Shown here: piece after piece, positions 17,639 through 25,742 of the stretch | Layout of the letters: each line of letters begins with the position of its first letter | Position numbering within the stretch: the stretch's first letter is position 1 | Program-made: the position numbers and the translations under genes | The notes under the pieces: model-generated | What the model saw: the letters and a program-made list of their open reading frames with translations, nothing else | Databases searched by the model: none | Told to the model about the DNA's origin: nothing | From: an uncultured Clostridia bacterium | Lineage (GTDB): Bacteria; Bacillota; Clostridia; Oscillospirales; Acutalibacteraceae | Reading direction: 5' to 3' | Assembly (NCBI GenBank): GCA_947644325.1 | Contig: CANRZD010000006.1 | Coordinates: 1-45,026 of the forward strand | DNA: 45,026 bases

Positions 17639-20008
17639 ATCGGTTTCTCCTTTCGGTTCATTTATAGTGAATGTTTCGGTCTCACTTGTTGACGGCGCTT
17701 CCTCCCGGCGGCCCTTGTCCTTAAAGAACCGCAGGCGCAGGGCGTTTGTCACCACGCACACCGAGCTCAGGCTCATGGCGGCCGAGCCCAGCATGGGGGA
17801 GAGCTTCACGGCAAACAGGGGCCATAGCACACCCGCCGCCACGGGTATGCCCAGAATGTTGTAGAAGAACGCCCAGAACAGGTTCATGCGGATGTTGCGT
17901 ATGACGGATTTGCTCAGCTGGATGGCGGTGCACACGTCCTCCAGGGAGTTCTTCATGAGCACCACGTCCGCCGAGTCGATGGCGATATCCGTGCCCGCCC
18001 CGATGGCGATGCCGATGTCGGCCCGCATCAGGGCCGGGGCGTCGTTGATGCCGTCGCCCACCATGGCCACCCGGCGGCCCTCCCCCTGCAGGCGGCGGAC
18101 CACCGCCTCTTTCTCCGCGGGCAGCACGTCCGATACGGCTTCTTCGATGCCCGCCTGCCTGCGGATGGCCTCGGCGGTCTGCTTGTTGTCGCCGGTGAGC
18201 ATGACTACCTTCAGCCCCAGCCGGTGGAAGCGCTCTACCGCGTGAAGGCTCGACTCCCGCAGGGAGTCCGCCACGGCCATGATGCCTATAAGGGCCTTCC
18301 CCTTTACAAAGAACAGAGGCGTTTTGCCCTCCTTGGCAAGGACCTCCCCTTTACGGGCAGCCTGGGGGTCGGTAACGCCATTTTCCGCCAAGAAGGCCAG
18401 GTTCCCGGCAAGGCACTGCTCCCCGCCGATCTCCGCCCCCACGCCCCGGCCCGCCGAGGCTGTAAAGTTCTCTGCCTTGTCAGCTATGACGCCCTTTTCC
18501 CCGGCGTACTGCATGACCGCCTGGGCCAGGGGGTGCTCGCTGCCTGCCTCCAGGGCCGCGGCCAGGGAGAGGAACGCCCGCTCTGACAGGGCCTTGTCCA
18601 GCACCAGCACATCGGTGACGGCGGGGCTGCCGCTGGTGAGGGTGCCGGTCTTATCCAGCACCACCGTGTCGATATGATGCAGGTTCTCCAGGCTCTCGGC
18701 GGATTTCACCAGGATGCCGTACTCGGCAGCCTTACCCGTGCCCACCATAATAGCCACCGGCGTGGCCAGCCCCAGGGCGCAGGGGCAGGAGATCACCAGC
18801 ACCGCGATGGCGCAGGAAAGGGAGAATTCGAAGGTCTGCCCGCACAAAAGCCACACAACGGCCGTCACCAGGGCGATGGCCATGACCGCGGGCACGAAGA
18901 CCCCGGCCACCTTGTCGGCCAGCCGGGCGATGGGGGCCTTGGTGGCGCCCGCCTCGTCCACCAAGCGGATGATCTGGGCCAGCGTTGTATCGTCCCCTAC
19001 TTTCGAGGCCTTAAACCGGAAGGAGCCGTTTTTGTTGATGGTGGCCGAGAGCACCGGGTCCCCGGGGCCCCGCTCCACAGGCAGGCTCTCCCCGGTGATG
19101 GCCGACTGGTCCACGTACCCCCGGCCCTCTGTCACCACGCCATCCACGGGCAGGCTCTCCCCGGGGCGGATGACGACGATGTCCCCGGCCTGCACCTGCT
19201 GGGCGGGTATCACGCTTTCTGCCCCGTTTCGCAGGACTGTGGCGGTCTTGGGGGCTAAATCCACCAGCTTATCCAGGGCCCCGGAGGTCTTGGCCTTGGA
19301 GCGGCTCTCCAGGTACTTGCCCACTGTCACCAGGGTGACGATCATGGCGGCGGACTCAAAATACAGGTCGTGGGCGTACTGATGCACCAGGGCCATGTCC
19401 CCGTGGCCGAAGCCCCAGGCCATGCGGTACAGGGCGAAGACCCCATAGAGCAGCGACGCCCCCGAGCCCACCGCCACCAGCGAGTCCATGTTGGGGCTGC
19501 GCTTTATAAGGGCCCGCAGGCCCGTGGTGTAGAACTTACGGTTCAAGATAAGGATGGGGATGGTGATGAGCAGCTGGGTCAGGGCCGACACCAAAGCGTT
19601 CTCCATGCCCGTCAGAAAGGGCAGCGCCGGCAGGCCCATCATGGCCCCCATGGCCACGTACATCAGGGGCGCCAGCAGGGCGATGGACCACCAAAGCCGC
19701 TTTTTCATGGCGGCCTGCTCCTCCTCCGCCTCCTTCTGGCGCTTCTTCCACTGAGAGCTGAAGTCCCGCTCCCCTCCGGCCGTCCCCGCCGCCGGGGCGT
19801 CCAGGGGCTCGGCCCCGTAGCCGATCTCCGAAACGGCGGCGCAAATCTGCTCCGGCCCCGCCCCCTCGTCATAGGTGACGGTCATTTGGTTTGCCAAAAG
19901 GCTCACGTCTACCTGCTGCACCCCGGGCACCTTCTGCACCCGGCGGGTCACGTTGGCCTGGCAGGCGGCGCAGGTCATGCCGGTGACGTGGAATTTCTCT
20001 GTGGTCAT
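17423..20008 (-). CDS. copA: Copper-translocating P1B-type ATPase with N-terminal and C-terminal HMA domains
   Basis: N-term HMA GMTCAACQ; SCPCALGLATP; DKTGTLTSG; EHPLAQAVM; GDGINDAPAL; C-term HMA VEGMMCAHCQAHVKKAL. Confidence 0.93.
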   Translation of the reverse strand: MTTEKFHVTGMTCAACQANVTRRVQKVPGVQQVDVSLLANQMTVTYDEGAGPEQICAAVSEIGYGAEPLDAPAAGTAGGERDFSSQWKKRQKEAEEEQAAMKKRLWWSIALLAPLMYVAMGAMMGLPALPFLTGMENALVSALTQLLITIPILILNRKFYTTGLRALIKRSPNMDSLVAVGSGASLLYGVFALYRMAWGFGHGDMALVHQYAHDLYFESAAMIVTLVTVGKYLESRSKAKTSGALDKLVDLAPKTATVLRNGAESVIPAQQVQAGDIVVIRPGESLPVDGVVTEGRGYVDQSAITGESLPVERGPGDPVLSATINKNGSFRFKASKVGDDTTLAQIIRLVDEAGATKAPIARLADKVAGVFVPAVMAIALVTAVVWLLCGQTFEFSLSCAIAVLVISCPCALGLATPVAIMVGTGKAAEYGILVKSAESLENLHHIDTVVLDKTGTLTSGSPAVTDVLVLDKALSERAFLSLAAALEAGSEHPLAQAVMQYAGEKGVIADKAENFTASAGRGVGAEIGGEQCLAGNLAFLAENGVTDPQAARKGEVLAKEGKTPLFFVKGKALIGIMAVADSLRESSLHAVERFHRLGLKVVMLTGDNKQTAEAIRRQAGIEEAVSDVLPAEKEAVVRRLQGEGRRVAMVGDGINDAPALMRADIGIAIGAGTDIAIDSADVVLMKNSLEDVCTAIQLSKSVIRNIRMNLFWAFFYNILGIPVAAGVLWPLFAVKLSPMLGSAAMSLSSVCVVTNALRLRFFKDKGRREEAPSTSETETFTINEPKGETDMKKVLTVEGMMCAHCQAHVKKALEGVAGVTAVEVDLEKKLAAVEMANDIPDEALTAAVKEAGYEPVDCKAV

Positions 20009-20020
20009 AAAACTCCCCCT

Positions 20021-20323
20021 CTACTTCAGTTTCTTGATGAGCCCCAATGCCTCCTCCAGAATCTCCCTGTCCCCGGCCCGGATGCCATCGGCCACGCAGG
20101 TCTCCATGTGCTCCTGCAGGACGATGTACCCGAAAGCCTGCAGTGCGCTCTCCACCGCCGCCACCTGGGTGAGGATGTCCCCGCAGTAGCGGTTTTCCTC
20201 CAGCATCTTGGCGATGCCCCCCAGCTGGCCCGTGATGCGGCTCAGGCGGTTCTGCAGCTGGCGCAGGGTCTCGGGGCTGCGGGGGGTGGATTTATAGCGG
20301 CAGCAGTCTGGCATAGTGCCCAC
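20021..20323 (-). CDS. csoR: CsoR-family copper-sensing transcriptional repressor
   Basis: RLSRITGQLGGIAKMLEENRYCGDILTQVAAVESAL...EHMETCVADGI: conserved Cys/His/Cys set; next to copA. Confidence 0.88.
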   Translation of the reverse strand: MGTMPDCCRYKSTPRSPETLRQLQNRLSRITGQLGGIAKMLEENRYCGDILTQVAAVESALQAFGYIVLQEHMETCVADGIRAGDREILEEALGLIKKLK

Positions 20324-20347
20324 CTCGCTTTCCTGTTAGTATACCCT

Positions 20348-20376
20348 ATTATATACCCTAGGGGGGTATTTTGCAA
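20348..20376 (-). promoter_or_regulatory. csoR-copA promoter with embedded CsoR-type operator
   Basis: - strand TTGCAA-17-TATAAT with spacer AATACCCCCCTAGGGTA; + strand dyad ATACCCTAGGGGGGTAT (20353-20369). Confidence 0.75.
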
Positions 20377-20384
20377 GCACTTTT

Positions 20385-21530
20385 CTAAAATTTTATCACG
20401 CCCTCCCGAAAGGACCGCCCGCAGGGCTGGGCCACAGGGGTAGAAAGGGCGTACAGGTCGTCGGCCCGGGCCTCTGTTTCGTCGGGGCGGGTGCCCACGG
20501 GTAGGGTACAGCCTTTTAAGAGCGCGGCCCCCCGGGCGGTCATGCCCAGCACCCGCAGGCGGGGCGGAGTGGGGGGCCCGTCCCCGGCAAGGCCCAGGAA
20601 CGCCCCCAGCACCAGCCTGCGTATGCGGGCGTGGGGGTAGCGCTTGGTCTTTGTGAGGGCGTAGAGCTCCTCCAGCGACACCGCCTGCCGGGCGGCCTTA
20701 TAGAGCCGGTTTTCCAGGCCCTCGCTCACGTCGGGCAGCTTTGCGAAGTCTTCGGGGGCCATCATGCGCAGCTTCGCCAGAATGGGCCGTTCGAGCCGGG
20801 AGAGGGCGGCCGGGCACCGGCCCGCGGCGGTCTCCTGCCGAATCATCTCCAGGGTGAAGTCAGGCACAAGGCCCGTAAGGTCCTTCCCGGCAAAGATCTT
20901 CTCCCGCAGGGCGCTGCCGGAGAGGAACTCACCCGGGGCGGCGGGGCCGTCGTGGGGGGCCCCGGACCGGGGGAAGGCCACAGGCTTCAGGGGCAGGCCC
21001 AGCTGCAGGATGGCCTTGCAGTACTCTACCCCCAGGGCGGCGTTGGGCTTTTCCAGCAGCGCGGCCTTTTCCTCCCCGATCAGGGCCCACAGGGCCCGCT
21101 GGCGGCGGCGGGCAAAGGAGGAGCCGTCCTCCGGCAGGCGTGAGAGGGCGTCAGAAAAGCCGGGGGAGAGCAGGGCCCCTGCCGCCTGGGTCAGGGCGGG
21201 CACGTCCGGCACCTCGCTGCCGAAGACCAGGGTGTTCACCCCGGGCAGGCTCCCGGCTAAGGCGGCACCCCCCCGGGCAAAGCGCTCGGCCCCGGCGCAG
21301 GCCCAGGAAAGGGGCAGCTCGATGACAAGGTCCGCACCGGCCAGAAGGGCCAGGCGGGCCCGGGCCCATTTGTCTAAAATAGCGGGCTCGCCCCGCTGGA
21401 CGAAGCTGCCGCTCATAATGCACACCACCCCATCGCTTGCGCGGCGGGCCGCCCGCAGCAGGGAGAGATGCCCCCGGTGCAGGGGGTTCAGTTCACAGAT
21501 AACGGCGGAAAAACGCAAATTCTCAGGCAT
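20385..21530 (-). CDS. tmcAL: tRNA(Met) cytidine acetate ligase (TmcAL, YlbM family)
   Basis: CELNPLHRGHLSLLRAARR nucleotidyltransferase motif, MSGSFVQRGEPAILDKWARARLAL, LSGSALREKIF, TKTKRYPHARIRRLVLGAFLG. Confidence 0.9.
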   Translation of the reverse strand: MPENLRFSAVICELNPLHRGHLSLLRAARRASDGVVCIMSGSFVQRGEPAILDKWARARLALLAGADLVIELPLSWACAGAERFARGGAALAGSLPGVNTLVFGSEVPDVPALTQAAGALLSPGFSDALSRLPEDGSSFARRRQRALWALIGEEKAALLEKPNAALGVEYCKAILQLGLPLKPVAFPRSGAPHDGPAAPGEFLSGSALREKIFAGKDLTGLVPDFTLEMIRQETAAGRCPAALSRLERPILAKLRMMAPEDFAKLPDVSEGLENRLYKAARQAVSLEELYALTKTKRYPHARIRRLVLGAFLGLAGDGPPTPPRLRVLGMTARGAALLKGCTLPVGTRPDETEARADDLYALSTPVAQPCGRSFREGVIKF

Positions 21531-21545
21531 TTTTAAGGAAACTCC

Positions 21546-21574
21546 TTGCAATCAAAAGGAAAGTGTATTAAAAT
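21546..21574 (+). promoter_or_regulatory. Sigma-A-type promoter for ackA
   Basis: TTGCAA, 17-bp spacer, TAAAAT (21569-21574). Confidence 0.6.
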
Positions 21575-21678
21575 AATCATGTGCGGCTTGGGGCCGCATC
21601 TCAGCTTAATTGTACAGCACGGGCCTGTAACTTGGCAAGGCCAAGGCTTAAAAAATCAGCCGGAAAGGAAAAAAGAGT

Positions 21679-22890
21679 ATGAAAATTCTTGTTATCAACG
21701 CGGGCAGCTCCTCCCTAAAGTACCAGCTCATCGACATGGACAACGAGGAGATGCTCTGCAAGGGCAACTGCGAACGCATCGGCATCCCCGGGGGCATCTT
21801 CACCCACAAGACCGCCGACGGCCGGGAGCTAAACAAAAAGGTGAACATGCTGGACCACACCGCCGCCTTCACCCAGGTGAAGGACGCCCTTCTGGATAAG
21901 GAGTACGGCGTCATAGAGAGCCTGGACGAAATAGCGGCCATCGGCCACCGGGTGGTGCAGGGCGGCGCCATCTTCCATCAGTCCGAGCTGGTGAACGACA
22001 AGGTCATCGAGGACATCAAGAGCCTGATCCCCTTAGCCCCCTTACATAACGGCGCCCACGTGCAGGGCATCAACGCCTGCCGGGATTTGTTCGGCAAGGA
22101 GCTGCCCGAGGCCGTGGTGTTCGACACCTCCTTCCACGCCACCATGCCCCCCAAGGCTTATATCTATCCCATCCCCTACGAGTACTACGAGAAGTACGCC
22201 GTGCGCCGCTACGGCGCCCACGGCACCTCTCACCGGTATGTGAGCGCCCGGTGCGCTCAGCTTATGGGGCAGGATATAAAGGACCTTAAGATCATCACCT
22301 GCCATTTGGGCAACGGCTCCTCCATCACCGCCGTGGACGGCGGCAAGTGCGTGGACACCAGCATGGGCCTTACCCCCTTGGACGGCTTCATGATGGGCAC
22401 CCGCTCCGGGTCCCTGGACCCCTCTGTGGTCACCTTCATCATGGAGAAGGAGCACCTGACCCCCGGCGAGATGGACCAGGTGCTCAATAAGAAGTCGGGC
22501 CTTCTGGGCGTCTCCGGCATCTCCAGCGACGACCGTGACGTGACCACCGCCCGCAACGAGGGCCACGAGCGCGCAAAGCTCGCCCAGGATATCCTGGAGT
22601 ATCAGGTCTCTAAGTTCATCGGCGGCTACATGGTCTCCCTGGGCGGGTGCGACGCCATCGTCTTCACCGCCGGCGTGGGCGAGAACCAGTCCTCCCACCG
22701 GGCCGAAATCTGCAAAGCCCTGGCGTTCGCCGGCGTGAAGCTGGACCCCCAGAAGAACGAGGAAATGGTCCGCGGCAAAGAGGGCGAAATCTCTGCCCCC
22801 GACTCCAAAATAAAGGTCTTCGTCATCCCCACCAACGAAGAGCTTGTCATCGCCCGTGACACCAAGGCCCTGGTGGAGGCCATGCAGTAA
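21679..22890 (+). CDS. ackA: Acetate kinase
   Basis: MKILVINAGSSSLKYQLIDM, HGTSHRYVSARCAQLMG, CHLGNGSSITAVDGGKCVDTSMGLTPLDGFMMGTRSGSLDPSV, FTAGVGENQSSHR. Confidence 0.98.
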   Translation: MKILVINAGSSSLKYQLIDMDNEEMLCKGNCERIGIPGGIFTHKTADGRELNKKVNMLDHTAAFTQVKDALLDKEYGVIESLDEIAAIGHRVVQGGAIFHQSELVNDKVIEDIKSLIPLAPLHNGAHVQGINACRDLFGKELPEAVVFDTSFHATMPPKAYIYPIPYEYYEKYAVRRYGAHGTSHRYVSARCAQLMGQDIKDLKIITCHLGNGSSITAVDGGKCVDTSMGLTPLDGFMMGTRSGSLDPSVVTFIMEKEHLTPGEMDQVLNKKSGLLGVSGISSDDRDVTTARNEGHERAKLAQDILEYQVSKFIGGYMVSLGGCDAIVFTAGVGENQSSHRAEICKALAFAGVKLDPQKNEEMVRGKEGEISAPDSKIKVFVIPTNEELVIARDTKALVEAMQ

Positions 22891-22912
22891 GCTGGATAAA
22901 CCCATAGAAAAG

Positions 22913-22938
22913 CGGGAACCTTCGGGCTCCCGTTTTTT
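22913..22938 (+). terminator. ackA terminator
   Basis: CGGGAACC-TTCG-GGCTCCCG-TTTTTT hairpin. Confidence 0.8.
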
Positions 22939-23137
22939 ATTCCTCAATATACTCTACAATGTCTTCCAGCTTACAGTGTAATATCTTGCACAGCTGGTTC
23001 AGGGTGTAGGTGCTCACGTTCTCATTTTTCCGCAGCCTGTCCAACTGGCCGCTGCTTATGTGGTATTCCTTTATCAGCTTATACTGCGAAACGCCTTTTT
23101 CCTTCATAGTCTGCCACAGTTTGTCAAAGACAATCAA
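22937..23137 (-). CDS. Small XRE/Cro-CI type HTH regulator
   Basis: 66 aa; MKEKGVSQYKLIKEYHISSGQLDRLRKNENVSTYTLNQLCKILHCKLEDIVEYI. Confidence 0.85.
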   Translation of the reverse strand: MIVFDKLWQTMKEKGVSQYKLIKEYHISSGQLDRLRKNENVSTYTLNQLCKILHCKLEDIVEYIEE

Positions 23138-23186
23138 GCAAAACTCCCCCTTTGCGATACTTTCAGCATATGGGGAAGTGTTACAC

Positions 23187-23215
23187 TTGACAATAGCCCG
23201 TATTCGGGCTATAAT
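23187..23215 (+). promoter_or_regulatory. Promoter with embedded 8-bp inverted repeat
   Basis: TTGACA (23187-23192), 17-bp spacer, TATAAT (23210-23215); dyad ATAGCCCG-TATT-CGGGCTAT at 23193-23212. Confidence 0.75.
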
Positions 23216-23255
23216 GGGGTAAATTCAAATTCCCACAGGGGAAAAGAAAAGAGGA

Positions 23256-23813
23256 ATGAATATGGACGAACAAGTGCTGGTAGAAAGCAAACGGGGTATT
23301 TTCGGTTGGATATGTTTGATTTTGTTTGCTTTGGCGGTGGTCTTTGTTATCCTTGTCGCAATGATGTCAGGTGGAGATATCTTTAATCCTGGCTTCGTCT
23401 TCATGGTTGTCATCTTTATTGTCCCCACGGGCCTGCTGGCTCTGCTTACATCACCTGTAGAACTGATAGTTACAACGGAACGGGTGTGCGGTAGAAGCTC
23501 TTGGGGGAAGAAGGTTGACCTGCCCATTGACACAATTTCATCAATAAGATCCGGGCTTTTGAGCGGCATTATAATTGGCACTTCCTCTGGGAATATCAAG
23601 TTTAGCAGCCTTTCCCACAAGGAAGAAATTTACCAATGCATCAGCGACCTGCTGGTGGCCCGTCAAAGGGCACGCGCCGCAACAGCGCAGACCCAGATGC
23701 CTGTTCCTGCCAGTGGTGCCGATGAACTCATAAAGTATAAAAACTTGCTGGATAACGGTATTATCACCCAGGAAGAATTTGCCGCAAAGAAAAAAGAAAT
23801 TCTTGGCCTCTAA
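23256..23813 (+). CDS. Membrane protein with PH-like (YdbS-type) region and C-terminal SHOCT domain
   Basis: Two N-terminal TM segments, LLALLTSPVELIVTTERVCGRS...VDLPIDTISSIRS, C-term DELIKYKNLLDNGIITQEEFAAKKKEILGL. Confidence 0.7.
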   Translation: MNMDEQVLVESKRGIFGWICLILFALAVVFVILVAMMSGGDIFNPGFVFMVVIFIVPTGLLALLTSPVELIVTTERVCGRSSWGKKVDLPIDTISSIRSGLLSGIIIGTSSGNIKFSSLSHKEEIYQCISDLLVARQRARAATAQTQMPVPASGADELIKYKNLLDNGIITQEEFAAKKKEILGL

Positions 23814-23822
23814 AAACATAAA

Positions 23823-23855
23823 ACGGCCGCACCCCACTGCCGGGGCGCGGCCGAT
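23823..23855. terminator. Terminator between convergent genes
   Basis: CGGCCGCACCCCACTGCCGGGGCGCGGCCGATTTTATT hairpin. Confidence 0.65.
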
Positions 23856-23865
23856 TTTATTCTCT

Positions 23866-25632
23866 TTATTCCCCTTCGGCCGCCAGAGAGTCGGGCAGCA
23901 GGTACTCCAGGGAGTAGGACTCGAAGGCCTGGGTGAAGTCGGGGTCGCCGGTGTTTTTTATTTCGTTCAGGTAGCCGTGGGTGTCCAAGGACGGGTCCTT
24001 GATCTGGATGACGGTGACGGCGATGTTGGAGCAGTGGTCGGACACGCGCTCGTAGTTTGTCAGCAGGTCCGTCAGCACAAAGCCCAGCTCGATGGTGCAG
24101 CGCCCCTCCTGCAGGCGGCGGATGTGGCGGTTCTTGAGCTCCAGCTTCAGGCTGTCGATGACCTGCTCCAGGGGCTCCACTTTAGCGGCCAGCTTGGGGT
24201 CGTTTTTCTCGAAGGCCTCCACGGTAAGGTCCAGAATGGATAGGATGGCCCGGGTCATGACGGCCAGCTCCTCCTGGGCCTTTTGGGAGAACTGTATCTC
24301 CTTGTCGTGTATCTCGCTGGCGGCCCGCAGAATGTTCACCGCGTGGTCGCCGATGCGCTCGAAATCGCCGATGGCGTGCAGCAGCTGCGAGACGTTTGCG
24401 CTGTCCTGGCCCGAGAGGCTTTTGGCGCTGAGCTTTACTAAGAAGGTGCCCAGCTTGTCCTCATACAGGTCGATCTCCTCCTCTTCGGCGGTGATGCGCT
24501 CGGCGGTCTTTTCGTCGTATTCATGCAGCAGGCCGATGGCGGCGGCCATCGACTCCTGGGCGGCCTTTGCCATGCGCACCGAGAGCTTCCGGCACTCGGC
24601 AATGGCAAAGCCCGGGGAGAGCAGCAGGCGCTCGTCCAGAAGCTCCTCTTTGGTGTTCTTTTCCCGTATGGTCAGTTTGGCGAGCTTTTCCAGCTGGCCC
24701 GAGAAGGGCAGCAGCACGAAGGTGTTGATAATGTTAAAAAGCGTATGTACCACCGCGATGCCGAAGGCGCTGATGGGCGCGTCCACCACCTGGAAGTGGA
24801 AAAAGGCGTTGAGCCCATAGAACACCGAAAGGCAGATGACCGTGCCGATGACCTTGAAGTAGACGCTCACCGCCACCACCCGCTTGGCGTTCTTGTTGGC
24901 GCCGATGGCTGAGAGCAGCCCCGTGACGCAGGTGCCGATGTTGGCGCCGGTGATGATGGGGAAGGCCATGCTCAGGCTGATGCTGCCGGTCATGGCTAAG
25001 GACTGCAGGATGCCCACGGAGGCCGCGGAGCTCTGGATGATGCCCGTGAACACCGTGCCGATGAGGACGCCCATCAAGGGGTTTCGGAACATGACCAGCA
25101 GTTCGTGGAAAGCCGGGGTCTCGGCCAGGGGGCTCACAGACTGGCTCATGAAGCTCATGCCGGTCATGAGGACGGAGAAGCCCACTAAAATGGTGCCCAC
25201 GTCCTTCTTCTTGTCGCTTTTGGCCCCCATGATGAACAGCACGCCCAGAAGGGCCACCAAGGGCGAAAAGGACTCGGGCTTCAGCATCCGCAGAAGGAAG
25301 CTCTCCGATTCTATCCCCGCGGCGCTCAGAATCCAGGCGGTGAGGGTGGTGCCCATGCTGGAGCCCATGATGACGCTGACCGTCTGGCTCAGCTGCATGA
25401 TGCCGGAGTTCACGAGACCCACCAGCATCACCGTCATGGCCGAGGAGGACTGGATGGCGATGGTGATGACCGCCCCCAGCAGAAGCCCCTTCCATTTGCT
25501 GGAGGTCATGGATTTGAGCACCCGCTCCAGCTTGCCGCCCACCATTTTCTCCAGCCCCGTGGACATCACGTGCATGCCGTACAGGAAAAAGGCCAGCCCC
25601 CCTGCCAGGGTAAAGAGTGAAAATACGTCCAT
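23866..25632 (-). CDS. Na/Pi cotransporter family protein with C-terminal PhoU-like domain
   Basis: AIQSSSAMTVMLVGLVNSG and GIIQSSAASVGILQSLA repeats (QSS motifs); PhoU-like helical C-terminus. Start ATG 25632. Confidence 0.92.
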   Translation of the reverse strand: MDVFSLFTLAGGLAFFLYGMHVMSTGLEKMVGGKLERVLKSMTSSKWKGLLLGAVITIAIQSSSAMTVMLVGLVNSGIMQLSQTVSVIMGSSMGTTLTAWILSAAGIESESFLLRMLKPESFSPLVALLGVLFIMGAKSDKKKDVGTILVGFSVLMTGMSFMSQSVSPLAETPAFHELLVMFRNPLMGVLIGTVFTGIIQSSAASVGILQSLAMTGSISLSMAFPIITGANIGTCVTGLLSAIGANKNAKRVVAVSVYFKVIGTVICLSVFYGLNAFFHFQVVDAPISAFGIAVVHTLFNIINTFVLLPFSGQLEKLAKLTIREKNTKEELLDERLLLSPGFAIAECRKLSVRMAKAAQESMAAAIGLLHEYDEKTAERITAEEEEIDLYEDKLGTFLVKLSAKSLSGQDSANVSQLLHAIGDFERIGDHAVNILRAASEIHDKEIQFSQKAQEELAVMTRAILSILDLTVEAFEKNDPKLAAKVEPLEQVIDSLKLELKNRHIRRLQEGRCTIELGFVLTDLLTNYERVSDHCSNIAVTVIQIKDPSLDTHGYLNEIKNTGDPDFTQAFESYSLEYLLPDSLAAEGE

Positions 25633-25742
25633 ATGCTTCCTCCCATCCAGAATATCCCACATAAAAACGAAAGACCTTACCCCACTATCATAACATACCC
25701 TGCCGCCCGCCGCAACGGGTTTTCTGCAAAAATCACCCTTTC

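Noticed and set aside
19370-20443. 357-aa + strand ORF opposite copA/csoR
   Set aside because: His/Gln/Gly-rich shadow ORF spanning two confidently assigned - strand genes.
22042-22947. 301-aa - strand ORF opposite ackA
   Set aside because: Antisense shadow ORF with low-complexity GG/VHA composition; ackA is unambiguous on +.
24734-25693. Alternative-frame ORFs over the Na/Pi cotransporter on both strands
   Set aside because: Overlap a clear QSS-motif transporter; composition (Arg/His/Gly or Met/Ser rich) indicates out-of-frame reads.
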